Below are positions 10,796 through 22,445 of a stretch of DNA of 64,000 nt, piece by piece. Each line of letters begins with the position of its first letter. Within the stretch, counting starts at the first letter, position 1. The notes below the pieces were generated by a model that was not told the DNA's origin, ran no database searches, and saw only the letters and a program-made list of their open reading frames with translations. Made by a program: the position numbers and the translations under genes. This DNA is from Doryteuthis pealeii. Its lineage: Eukaryota; Mollusca; Cephalopoda; Myopsida; Loliginidae. The stretch spans positions 5,151,961 through 5,215,960 of the forward strand of contig CM042163.1 in assembly GCA_023376005.1 (NCBI GenBank), in the 5' to 3' direction.

Positions 10796-13020
10796 ATATT
10801 GATATAAACAATAATATTAATAAAAACATGACCCATTGATTTTAAAAAAAAATAATTTGAGGAGATGCCTGATGTTAGAGATAAATGTTTCCTCATTGTA
10901 AGGGACTTAATTCCTGGAAGAGTTACCTTCCGTTTTTTTTTTTTTTTTTTTTTCTTCCTATTTTTAAACTTAGCTTTTTGCTCATCGTTTCATGAAAAGG
11001 AAATAAAAACATTTTTTATTTTCAGATTTCCCTCCGCTGCCTGAAATTCCTGATTAAGGAAATTAATTGTTTGTGAGAGCAAATTCAATTCAGACATCCT
11101 GGACTTTATAGTAAAAATATCACTGATAAAGAAAAGATAATTTTGCAAATCAGTTTTTACTTTTGTCACTTAATTACTTTTGGCCTTTTTGTTAGAGAAA
11201 GTAAAAGATCCTTTAAATGCAAACTGGAAGGTGAAAAATTAATGTGATGAACAGAAAATGACCATATTGAATTACAAGCATCTAAAGATAAAAATGTTAA
11301 TCCTGAGACTTTTAATCACTGTAATCTGCCAAAGAGGAAGACACATTTTAAAGCAGTTTTTTATCTAGTTACTACCAATTTGTGTGCTCGTTTTTATTAC
11401 AAAAAAAAACGAATTAAAATTTAATTTTCAGATTATTAAGGTCAAATTTTTGTTTTAGACGAAAGTAGTAACAATGAGCATCAGTAAAAAAAAAAAATTT
11501 TAAAAAAAATTACATATGTATTTATTTTTTAATTTAATACATTAGGCATAGGCAAAAAAAATCGGATACTACGAGTTTTTTAAAAGCGAATTAAGATAAT
11601 TAAATTATTATTTAAGGTTAAACTTTGTCTAATCGATAAGTAGTACCCTAATAACATCATTAAAAAAAAGAAAAAATATTACTATGCAGTTTTTTTAACA
11701 AGATTTAAAAGTATTTTTGTTTTGGTCAATTTTTGTTCGTCCGAACGCCATTTTGGCTGTTTTTCAATGGCTTGTTTAAAATTTTAACGTAACATTTGGA
11801 ATTGAGGGAAAAAAGGAAGGAAAAAATTTACCAAAAATAGCGTAATGATCCGATTTTAATGAAATTTTCAGATTGAATTTATCAATTAATGAATTTTATA
11901 ATGCAATTAGTTTATTTTATTTCAAATTTAATTTAGTATTTTTGCTATGAAAATTAATATATAAAATTCATTTAAAAATATGCAAAATCCTGATGTTAAT
12001 TAAAATCTTCTATTTTTAGATTCTAAAAATAAATATCTCTTAATGGGCAACCTTATTTTAGGCGCCAAAAGAATAAGTTTTGAAAGAAAACTCGATTGAA
12101 AATGTACCCCTCCCCTTTTAACAGAAACACATCGATGTATAATTTTTTCTTTTTATAAAATAATAGCCCATTAAATAATTATCGAAATGAGTAAAAAAGA
12201 AATCTCCAAAAAAATTAAATTATTTATTATTTTTTAACATTTTATTTTTGATTTTCGTACTTATTTATTTCATAGAAAGCACGTAAAAAATTTTTTTGTT
12301 TTCTAATTCATAACTTCGGTCTTTTATCTTTATTTATACTGTAATTAGTATCAAAATGATCAACTGCAAAACAATTTTACGTCCCGCAACATAAGGTGGG
12401 GGTCCAAAATTACAGCGACCTGAAAAAATGAGAAAGTTTTTGAATAAAAATATAATAATGCATTATAAAGATCATTCAATGATCATAAACACTGAAAATT
12501 TCATTAAAAATCCGAAAATAATTTCCTGATTTTTGGTAAATATTTTCTGTAGGGGGGGTAAAGTCATTTTGTCAAAAACGCATTTTAGGCTCCGTTTGCC
12601 AGTCCCCTAAATACATTTTAAATTTGCCCAAAAATACCCATGTGGAGATTCATGATTGCAGCTCAAAACAAACCCTTTTATTAACAATTTTTAAGCATTT
12701 AAAAACTTTCTTCTCAGAAATCATAACAAAAAAACACATTACATCACTATATACAGAAAATTTACTACTTGTTGATTTTATCTAAATGTAATATAATTAA
12801 AAACTTTTTATCTAGTTTTTATCCATTCCGTTTACTTGTAAAATCCATAAGATTAAAACAATGGCATAGTGTCCAAAATTTTTATCTGCATCTACATGAG
12901 TGGATGAACAAACAAATTTTGAATGGCAGTCTCTGGTAGCAGTAACTGCACACAAACTTGATGCTTGTGGGAGCTGTTGTTGCTTTCTTTGCGTGGTGGC
13001 TTTTCTTTTCTGTTTTCATT
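10796..13020 (+). repeat. Block B core, long non-coding dispersed repeat
   Basis: About 2.2 kb of AT-rich sequence without a credible reading frame. It recurs inverted at about 17790-19965, and 11627-13020 recurs as a direct noisy copy at 15035-16400. Short parts recur separately at 59045-59350 (words AAATTTTTGTTTTAG, AGTAGTAACA, ATTACATATGTA). That shows the sequence is a transposable-element relic and not only a local duplication. Class unknown. Confidence 0.65.
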
Positions 13021-13024
13021 CCTT

Positions 13025-13285
13025 TTCTGTTATAATAAAGTCGTCGGGGTGGCCTAATGTTGGTATCAGCCCGATAGCAAAGGAGTCTATCCTTATTTCA
13101 CTAGTAATCAAACCAATCGATTGTTTTTTAGCATCTGAAGTGGAGCGCCACACTACCATTCAGTCCTCACTTTAACGCACAGATCCTGTGCTACTCATAG
13201 CCTAAGTTGGTGAAAGTCGGTATTGAACGCAGGATCCTTGCAATTCTAGTTAAGTGCTCTTAGACGGCCTATAGATATCTTTGTT
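13025..13285 (-). repeat. tRNA-derived SINE, family 1
   Basis: On the minus strand a tRNA-like head (the B-box region reads GTTCAATACCGACTTTC) is followed by CAACTTAGGCTATGAGTAGCACAGG, a body with GTGGCGCTCCACTTCAGATGC, and a tail ending near CCACCCCGACGACTTTATTATAA. Other copies: 16400-16640 (noisy), 17535-17780, 34085-34335, 54700-54950 and 58587-58830. Mobilised by a LINE in trans if typical of tRNA-SINEs; that is inference. Confidence 0.75.
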
Positions 13286-13384
13286 ATCATAAGAATGAGA
13301 AAATACACGCTTTTATTGTATGCACTTCAGAAGGCCTAACATATTAGAATTTATAAAACCTTTTAAATTGGGTTGCCATTTTGA

Positions 13385-13545
13385 ATTTTGGTTTGTTGGT
13401 TTTTAAATGGCATGTCAACCCTTGTTGGATTATTTTATGCTTTTATACGTTTTTGTTCTATTCATTCTTGATGGATCTGAAAATTTCTTTTGAACTCAAT
13501 TTTTTTTAAACAAATTTTGTTAACCAAATTTTCTTCTAGAAATTT
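13385..13545 (-). repeat. Dispersed repeat R1, fragment
   Basis: Complement of the R1 end: TTTGTTGGTTTTTAAATGGC, ATGTCAACCCTTGTTGGAT and CATTCTTGATGGAT. Inverted and direct counterparts are at about 17320-17430 and 16745-16870. Truncated. Confidence 0.6.
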
Positions 13546-13639
13546 CAATTGTGGTTAGTAATATATAGGCCGCTGGGAATGGATTCATTGAAACTTTGGC
13601 GTCTGGCAACTGACCTGGTAAAATGCTCATTAAGGTCAT

Positions 13640-14030
13640 TAATCATACTTAACAACAGCAACCTTGAGCACCTTTTTGATCTCCATCTCTCCAATATACA
13701 TGCAGGCATGCCTACAAGTCCAGAAAACAAGCACTGTTCAGTGACTTTCGGAAAATTTTTTAGGCTCAGAATTGCGGAGACTGGAATAACTGCCTGCATC
13801 TGTTGTAGGCTGCCGGAGCACTGAGGCTTTCTAAGCCTCCATGCTTCTTGTAGTCCGCCAACACTATACCTGATGGTCAACTCTCCACATACACAATGCA
13901 CCACATAATCCATATTACTACTGTGAACTGTTCATTTGTTCCTGCACAACATTACTCTGTGTACCTGACATGAGACTTTGATGAGTTGTGGTGCACCTGA
14001 GCACTGTAACAATAATTACATTACATTATC
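13640..14030 (+). mobile_element. LINE 3' end with C-terminal coding remnant
   Basis: Decayed C terminus of a non-LTR retrotransposon polyprotein followed by its 3' tail. Translation around 13640-13820 gives the words HLSNIHAGMP and FGKFFRLRIAET, which correspond to HDFRKHFFTLRIAEAW in the better copy at 31466-31714. The tail has TGCACCTGAGCACTG and ends near 14020 in a TTACATTACATTATC run. There are frameshifts and changed conserved residues (the WN of the usual WN.LP motif is lost), so it is dead. Confidence 0.75.
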
Positions 14031-14934
14031 ATATTTACTATATACTTTGGACTTTACTATTATTTTAAGATTCTATTTCAAAAACAAATTTCAAACGAGT
14101 GAATTTTAGTAGAAATACAGGAAAGAATAATAAATATTTTCAAACAGAGAATATCTTACTATAATGGAGATAGCCTCAAAAACAGCTCATGTTATTAGAC
14201 TATTTACCTTGCATCCAACATATGTGGGTATGACACAAGGTCTTTAATGTGGGAACACCCATGAACGAAGCTCATGGGATGGTGGGGTGCAAAACAAAAG
14301 CGTAAGATCTCATTGCATTCACCCTCAATGGGGGGTGCCTCAGGCACTGGGCAATAAACACAACGCCTTGCACCTTTAATCAGGAGACAGGTTGCTTGGG
14401 GAGATTAACCCCTGGGGTCACGCCGTTGATTTTAACAACTAATAGTCTAGTAAACCTATTAGAATAGAATTAAAAAGTGTAATCTTTTTATATGCATTCT
14501 TATTTAATTTGTTAGCCTTTCTAAATTTAAAATATTCATTACATTCAAACTTAAATACTCCAGAAGGTGGCGTGGTATTCTTGCTAGTAAGTATAATGAA
14601 GAAAAAATATAAGACATTATCAAACAGAAAATAAGTAGAATAAGAAACCATAGATATTTTTGATGTCTGAAATTTTTTAAATATCGAATTTTAAATTTAT
14701 TGAATTTTAATTCTGACTTTAACTTATAACATTATTGACATGACTTTTTTATTATTTTGTCACATTAGATTCAGTTTATTTTTTGGGCAATTCCATGTCA
14801 ATCATCCAAGAAAAAAAGTAAAATTGTCACGCCACCCTTATTTTTCTGAAATTTTGTACAGGTGACTGACTATGTGAAAGTTAGACCATTCCCCAAAATT
14901 TGAGCTACCAATTCTCCCGGAATTTGGCGGAGCT
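14031..14934. other. Unique left flank of the gap
   Basis: This has no counterpart elsewhere in the window, unlike the sequence on either side, because the inverted B copy turns back before reaching it. 14190-14430 is relatively GC-rich with direct words such as CTCATGGGATGGTGGGGTGC, and looks like a further repeat of unknown class. 14450-14600 matches 56985-57115. 14760-14930 is also repeat-like. No gene is seen. Confidence 0.5.
14450..14600 (+). repeat. Dispersed repeat R2
   Basis: Shares with 56985-57115 the order AAGTGTAATCTTTTT, TTCTTATTTAATTT, TTAGTCTTTCTAA-like sequence, TTTAAATACT and TTGCTAGTA. Both copies have lost any coding capacity. Both end at a TTGCTAGTA word like that of the 90-bp tandem repeat (CTGCTAGTA), which may mark a shared terminus. 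Confidence 0.6.
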
Positions 14935-15034
14935 NNNNNNNNNNNNNNNNNNNNNNNNNNNNNNNNNNNNNNNNNNNNNNNNNNNNNNNNNNNNNNNNNN
15001 NNNNNNNNNNNNNNNNNNNNNNNNNNNNNNNNNN
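14935..15034. other. Assembly gap, 100 N
   Basis: Exactly 100 N, the conventional placeholder for a gap of unknown length. The two sides are not adjacent genomic sequence in any obvious way: the right side begins inside a second copy of block B at the position equivalent to 11627. Confidence 0.99.
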
Positions 15035-16945
15035 CTAAATCGATAAGTTAGTACATAATAACCGATCATTTAAAAAGAAAAATATTACATATGCAGTTTT
15101 TAAAGATTTAAAAGTATTTGTTTTGGTCAATTTTGTTCGCCGGACGCCATTTTGGCTGTTTTTCAATGGCTGTTAAATTTAACGTAACATTTGGATTGAA
15201 AAAAAAACCAAAAATCAGGAATGATCCGATTTTAATGACAAATTTTTCAGTATTGATTTATCAATTAATGAAATTTTATAATGCATTAGTTATTTATTTC
15301 AAAACTTTAATTTAGTATTTTGCTATGAAAAATAATATATAAAATTCATTTTAAAATATTGAAAATCTTTGATGTTAAGTTTAAAATCTTTATTTAGATT
15401 CTAAAAATTAAAAATCTACTTAATGCAAACCTTATTTTAGGCCAAAAAGTAATAAGTTTTGAGAGAAAAAACTCGATTGAAAATGTACCCCTTCTTCCTT
15501 ATTTATTTAAGCAGAAAAAACATCGATGCTATAATTTTTCTTTTATAAAATAATAGCCCATTAAATAATTATCGAATGAGTAAAAAAAGAAATCCCAAAA
15601 AATTAATTATTTATTATTTTTTACATTTATTTTTCGATTTTCGGTACTTATTTTCATAGAAAAGCCACCGTAAAAAAATTTTTTGTTCTATTCATAACTT
15701 CGGTCTTTTTATCTCTTATTTATACTGTAATAGTATTATCAAAAATGATCAACTTGCAAAACATTTTACGTCCCCAACATAAGGTGGGGTTCAAAAATTA
15801 ATCGACCTGAAAAAAATGAGAAAGTTTTGAAATTAAAATAAATAATGCATTTATAAAGATCATTCAATGATACCAAAACACTGAAAATTTCATTAAATCG
15901 ATTAATTCCTGATTTTTGCAAATTATTTTCTGTAGGGGGGCTAAAGTCATTTTGTCAAAACGCATTTTAGGCTCCGTTTCCAGTCCCTTAAAATACATTT
16001 AAATTTGCCCAAAAAATACCATGTGGAGATGTCATGATGCACTCAAAACAAACCCTTTTATAACAATTTTAAAGCATTTAAAAAACTTTCTTCTCAGAAA
16101 TCAATTAAACAAAAAACATTACATACACTATATACAGAAAATTTTACTAACTTGTGATATACTAAATGTTAATATAATTTTAAAAACTTTTATCTAAATC
16201 CATTCTTTATTGAAAATTCCATAGATTAAAACAATGGCATAGTGTCCAAAATTTACTGCATCTACATGCAGTGCGATAACAAACCAATTTTGAATGGCAG
16301 TCTCTGGTACAGTAACTGCACACAAACATTGATGCTGTGAGCTGTTGTTGGCTTTCTTTGCCGTGGTGCTACTTTCTTTCTGTTTCATTCCTTTTTGTTA
16401 TAATTAAAGTCGTCGGCGTGGCTAATGTTTGCGTATCACAGATAGCCAAGAGTCTATCCTTTTTCACTAGATACTAAACAATCAGATTGTTATTTAGGCA
16501 TCTTTGAAGTGGAGCGCCACACCTACCATCAGTCCCTCACTTACCGCACAGATCCCTGTGCTACTCATACGCCTAAGTGGTGGAAAGTCGGTATTGACCA
16601 GGATCCTGCAATTCCTTAGTTAAGTGCCTCTACCGGCCCTATAGATATTTGTTATCATTAAGATGAGGAAAATAAACGCTTTTATTGGTATGCATCAAGA
16701 AGGCCAACATTTAGAATTTATAAAATTTTAAATTTGGTTGCCATTATGCATTTTGGTTTGTTGGTTTTCTATGGCATGTCAACCCTTGTTGGATTATTTT
16801 ATGCTTAATACGTTTTGTTCTATTCATTCTTGATGGATACTGAAATTCTTTTGGAACTCAATTTTTTAAACAATTGTTGTTAAACAAATTTCTTCTAAGT
16901 AGAAACAAAGGAAGTAAATACCTGGGAATGGATTCATGGAAACTT
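15035..16945 (+). repeat. Block B partial direct copy, noisy
   Basis: Collinear with 11627-13605 but with many one-base indels, for example in TAATCGATAAGTAGTACC-like and homopolymer stretches. It ends abruptly at about 16945, where the sequence switches strand to the inverted copy. It includes a noisy SINE (about 16400-16640). No valid coding sequence. Confidence 0.85.
16400..16640 (-). repeat. tRNA-derived SINE, family 1 (noisy copy)
   Basis: Counterpart of 13025-13285 with small indels. The complement of GTGGCGCTCCACTTC is visible at about 16505-16520, and a B-box-like region at 16590-16600. Confidence 0.65.
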
Positions 16946-17534
16946 TGGCGTGTTGGCGGACTACAGAAAAGCATGGAGCTTTAGAAAAGCCTCAGTGCTC
17001 CGGCAGCCTACAACAGATGCAGGCAGTTTATTCCATGTCTCCGCAAATCTGGCCTGAAAAATGTTTCCGAAAGTCACGTGAACAGTGCTGTTTTTCTGAC
17101 TTTGTAGGCATGCCTGCATGTATTGGAGAGATGAGATTCAAAAAGGTGCTCAAGGTTGCTGTTTGTTAAGATGATTAATGACCTTATGAGCATTTAACCA
17201 GGTCAGTTGCAGACGCCAAAGTTTCAATGAATCCATTCCAGGGCTATATTATACTAACCTCAATTGAATTTCTTAGAAGAAATTTGTTAACAAAATTGTG
17301 TTTAAAAAAAATTGAGTTCAAAAAAGAATTTTTCAGTATCCATCAAGAATGAATAGAACAAAACGTATTAAGCATAAAATTAATCCAACAAGGGTTGACA
17401 TGCCATAAAAACCAACAAACCAAAATCATAAATGGCAACCCAATTTAAAATTTTATAAATTCTAAATGTTAGGCCTTCTTGAAGTGCATACAATAAAAGC
17501 GTTTATTTTCTCATCTTATGATAACAAAATATCT

Positions 17535-17780
17535 ATAGGGCCGGTAGAGCACTTAACTAGGAATTGCAAGGATCCTGGTTTCAATACCGACTTTCACCAA
17601 CTTAGCGTATGAGTAGCACAGGGTCTGTGCGGTAAAGTGAGGGACTGATGGTAGGTGTGGCGCTCCACTTCAGATGCTAAAAACAATCTGATTGGTTTAG
17701 TACTAGTGAAAAAGGATAGACTCCTTTGCTATCTGGCTGATACCAACATTAGGCCACCCCGACGACTTTATTATAACAAA
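17535..17780 (+). repeat. tRNA-derived SINE, family 1
   Basis: Plus-strand copy. The head has GGTAGAGCACTTAACTAGG, a degenerate A-box region, then GGTTTCAATACCGAC as the B-box region, the body GTGGCGCTCCACTTCAGATG, and the tail GACGACTTTATTATAAC. Mirror of 13025-13285. Confidence 0.75.
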
Positions 17781-20189
17781 AAGGAATGAACAGAAAGAAA
17801 AGTAGCCCACCACGGCAAAGAAGCCAACAACAGCTCCCACAAGCATCAATGTTTTGTGTGCAGTTACTGTACCAGAGACTGCCATTCAAAAATTGGTTTG
17901 TTCATCCACTCATGTAGATGCAGATAAAAATTTTGGACACTATGCCATTGTTTTAATCTTATGGATTTTACAAGTAAAGAATGGATTAGATAAAAGTTTT
18001 TAAAAATTATATTACATTTAGATAAATATCAACAAGTTAGTAAATTTTCTGTATTATATAGTGTTAATGTTTTTTGTTATTGATTTCTGAGAGAAAGTTT
18101 TTAAATGCTTTAAAATTGTTATAAAAGGGTTTGTTTTGAGTGCATCATGAATCTCCACATGGGTATTTTGGGCAAATTTAAAATGTATATTTTAGGGACT
18201 GGCAAACGGAGCCTAAATGCGTTTTTGACAAAATGACTTTAGCCCCCCCTACAGAAAATAATTTACCAAAAATCAGGAAATTTATCGGATTTTAATGAAA
18301 TTTCAGTGTTTATGTATCATTGAATGATCTTATAATGCATTATTTATTTTATTTCAAAACTTTCTCATTTTTTTCAGGTCGCTTAATTTTGACCCCCACC
18401 TTATGTTGGGGACGTAAAAATGTTTTGCAAGTTGATCATTTTTGATACTAATTACAGTATAAATAAAGAGATAAAAGACCGAAGTTATGAATAGAAACAA
18501 AAAAATTTTTTACGGTTGGCTTTTCTATGAAAATAAGTACCGAAAATCGAAAAATAAAATGTAAAAAATAATAAATAATTAATTTTTGGAGATTTCTTTT
18601 ACTCATTTCGATAATTATTTAATGGGCTATTATTTTATAAAAGAAAAATTATACATCGATGTTTTTTTCTGCTTAAAAAGGGGGAGGGGGTACATTTCAA
18701 TCGAGTTTTTCTTCAAAACTTATTACTTTTGGCGCCTAAAATAAGGTTTGCATTAAGTAGATATTTATTTTAGAATCTAAAAAATAGAAGATTTTAAACT
18801 TAACATCAGGATTTTCATATTTTAAATGAATTTTATATATTAATTTTTTCATAGCAAAATACTAAATTAAAGTTTTGAAATAAAATAACTAATGCATTAT
18901 AAAATTCATTAATTGATAAATCAATACTGAAAATTTCATTAAAATCGGATCATTACCTGATTTTTGGTAAATTTTTTTTTCATCCCAAATGTTACGTTAA
19001 AATTTTAAACAAGCCATGAAAAACAGCCAAAATGGCGTCGGCGAACAAAATTGACCAAAAACAAATACTTTTAAATCTTTTTTAAAAAAACTGCATATGT
19101 AATAATTTTTCTTTTTTAATGATGGTTATTATGGTACTACTTATCGATTTAGACAAAGTTTAACCTTAAATAATAGATTTAATTATTCTTAATTCGCTTT
19201 TAAAACTCGTAGTATCCGATTTTTTTTTGCCTATGCCTAATGTATTAAAATTAAAAATAAATTACATATGTAATTTTTTTAAATTTTTTTTTTTTACTGA
19301 TGCTCATTTGTTACTACTTTTCGTCTAAAACAAAAAATTTGACCTTAAATAATTGATTAAATTAATTTTAATTCGTTTTTTTTTTTAATAAAAACGAGCA
19401 CACAAATTGGTAGTAACTAGATAAAACTGCTTTAAAATGTGTCTTCCTCTTTGGCAGATTACAGTGATTAAAAGTCTCAGGATTAACATTTTATCTTTAG
19501 ATGTTGTAATTCAATATTTCATTTCTGTTCATCACATTAATTTTTCACCTTCCAGTTTGCATAAGATCTTTTACTTTCTCTAACAAAAAGGCAAAGTTAA
19601 TTAAGTGACAAAAGTAAACTGATTTCAAATTATCTTTTCTTGTCAGTGATTATTTTACTTATAAAGTCCAGGATGTTCTGAATTGAATTCTCTCAACAAA
19701 ACAATTATTTCCTTAATCAGGAGATTTCAGGCAGGGAGGGAAATCTGAAAAATAAAAAATGTTTTTATTTTCTCTTTTCATTGAAACTATTTGAGCAAAA
19801 GCTAAGTTTAAAAAATAGGAAGGGAAGTAACTCTTCCCAGAATTAAGTCCCTTACAATGAGGAAACATTTTATCTTAACATCAGGCATTTCTCCTCAAAT
19901 TATTTTTTTTTTTAAAATCAATGTCATGTTTTTATTAATATTATATGTTTATATCAATATCTATACTTACCTGTATAAATAATGCAATCATATCCATTTT
20001 AGTTTACCACCCGAGTATAAAAAGGTAAACAAAATGAAATAAAAAAACGTAAGAAAAAAGCCTGAATCCAACTTTTTAAGGCACAAGTTAGCAGATTTAC
20101 TGGTAGATCTATAGTGTGAACCAACAATTCCTTCCTCAATATTCTCATCTAGTCGAGAGGGGAAGCAGAATTGATCAAAGTATTCTTTA

Positions 20190-20345
20190 TAATAATGAAA
20201 TTTTATTGTGTACAGTGCTCAGGTGCACCACAACTCATCAAAGTCTCATGTCAAGAACATGAACAGTTTACAGTAGTAATATGCATGTATGTGTGAGCGT
20301 ATGTATGTGGAGAGTGGCATCAGGTATAGTGTCGGTGGACACAGG
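20190..20345 (-). mobile_element. LINE 3' tail fragment in TIR element
   Basis: Complement of AATAAATTTCATTATTATA at about 20190-20210, then TACAGTGCTCAGGTGCACC and TCAAAGTCTCATGTC, ending near the complement of CCGACACTATACCTGATGCC. Mirror of 10395-10560. Confidence 0.7.
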
Positions 20346-20594
20346 AATCATGGAAGCTTTGAAAGATTTAGAAGACTTATATTTTTGGTCATCAGAAGTT
20401 CTAAAATACCTAATTTTCCTTCTAGCCTGCCATTCTGAATAAACCTTTAAAAGAGAATTATTCCATTTCACAGTATGTGTCCTAGCAGTGGGATTCCCTG
20501 AATTTGGATTAATTTAAAAACACCTAATTTTTCTCCAAGCCAGCCATTCTAAATCCACTTGTTTAATACTCGGGTGGTAAACTAAAATGAGTAT

Positions 20595-20840
20595 GATTGC
20601 ATTAGTAATATAGGTAATGTAGGCTGCATCTTTCAAAACTTCCATGCTTCCTGTAATTCGACAACATTATACCTGATATCCCCCTCTATATACATGCGCA
20701 CACATACATGTATATTATTACTGTACCTTATTCATGTTTCTGACATTAATACATTATTCTACGTACTATATGTGAGCCTTTGATTTGTGTTACACCTGAG
20801 CACTGTACCCAATAAATTTCATTATTATCATTATTTCATA
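20595..20840 (+). mobile_element. LINE 3' tail, truncated
   Basis: Plus-strand tail running from TGTAATTCGACAACATTATACC through TATTACTGTACCTTATTC to CAATAAATTTCATTATTATC. It abuts the TIR element ending near 20640. Mirror of 9905-10125. Confidence 0.7.
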
Positions 20841-21294
20841 TCTCTACCTTTCTCATTCACTCTTATGTATTCAATAATAAAAAATTTTTAATTTCCCCAC
20901 CAGAAAAAGTTGAGTAAACAAAAATCTTTAGCGGACATTTTACTCAAGTGATCTATCGACTGACATAAAAAAAACTATCTTTTGTTTTTCAAATTCTGAA
21001 GTATCTATATATGAATACTCATGTTCCTTAATTGTACGAGTGTTATCATCTTGCAACCCCCTCTGGTTAAAAATGAGACCATCTAAATCATCCAAGATGA
21101 AATGCAAAAATGTAAATCCTTAAAGATGAGAAATGGAAAACATGAAAGACTAAAGAATGCAACAGTCAAAATGGGATAAACACAACAAAGACAAAAAGAT
21201 GCTCTTCACAAAATTCTGTCTACTGGGGAGGATACTGAACTGCATCTGATGGTGAGGTTGCACTTCTGACCTTTAGAGAGTCTGGATTAACCAA

Positions 21295-22445
21295 GATCAA
21301 CAACACGTGACTTTCGGAAACATTTTTTCACGCTCAGAGTTGCAGAGACATGGAATAAACTGCCTGCGTCTGTTGTAGGCTGCCGACACTATACCTGATG
21401 CCACTCTCCACATACATATGCACACACATACATGCATATTACTACTGTAAACTGTTCATGTTCCTGACACTAATACATTATTCTGTGTACTTGATATGAG
21501 ACTTTGATGAGTTGTTGTGCACCTGAGCATTGTACACATACATGTATATTATTACTGTATGCTATTCATGTTCCTGACACTAATACATTATTCTAGTACT
21601 AGACATGAGACTTTGATGAGTTGTGGTGCACCTGAGCACTGTACACATACATGTATATTTATTACTGTATGCTATTCATGTTCCTAACACTAATACATAT
21701 TCTGTGTACTAAACATGAGACTTTGATGAGTTGTGGTGCACCTGAGCACTGTACACATACATGTATACTATACTGTATGCTATTCATGTTCCTAACACTA
21801 ATACATTATGACATGAGACTTTGATGAGTTCTGGTGCACCTAAGCACTGTACACTACAGACACTAATACATTATTCTATGTACTAGACATGAGACTTTGA
21901 TGACTGACTGACACATACATGTATATTATTACTGTATGCTATTCATGTTCCTAACACTAATACATTATTCTGTGTACTAAACATGAGACTTTGATGATGC
22001 ACCTGAGCACTGTAACATACATGTATACTATTACTGTATGCTATTCATGTTCCTAACACTAATACATTATTCTGTGTCCTGACATGAGACTTTGATGAGT
22101 TCTTGCACCTAAGCACTGTACACATACATGACTGTATGCTATTCATGTTTACACTAATACATTATTCTGTGTTGAGACTTTGATGAGTTGTGCACCTGAG
22201 CACTGTACACATACATGTATATTATTACTGTATGCTATTCATGTTCCTAACACTAATACATTATTCTGTGTACTTGACATGAGACTTTGATGAGTTCTGG
22301 TGCACCTAAGCACTGTACACATACATGTATATTATTACTGTATGCTATTCATGTTCCTGACACTAATACATTATTCTGCACCTGAGCACTGTACACAATA
22401 AATTTCATCATCATCATCAAAAAAAAAAAAAAAAAAAAAAAAAAT
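21295..22445 (+). mobile_element. LINE 3' end with 110-bp tandem tail array
   Basis: It begins with a C-terminal coding remnant (CGTGACTTTCGGAAACATTT, GTTGCAGAGACATGGAATAA, CTGTTGTAGGCTGCCG) and continues into about nine tandem tail units, ending in (ATC)n and about 23 A at 22421-22443. The full unit is 110 bp; shortened units of about 86-92 bp occur at 21800-22180. At 27120-27480 four units keep an exact 110-bp spacing. The tail therefore contains its own satellite-like array. Confidence 0.8.

Larger units (their letters stand above)
16946..21294 (-). repeat. Block B, inverted copy
   Basis: Reverse complement of about 9440-13862. It carries, in mirror order, a LINE C-terminal remnant (about 16960-17170), R1, SINE family 1 (17535-17780), the long B core, the ACCACCCGAGTAT TIR element (about 19965-20640) with its inner LINE tail at 20190-20345, and the LINE tail at 20595-20840. 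Differences from the left B copy include substitutions as well as indels, so these two may be allelic haplotypes. Confidence 0.85.
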
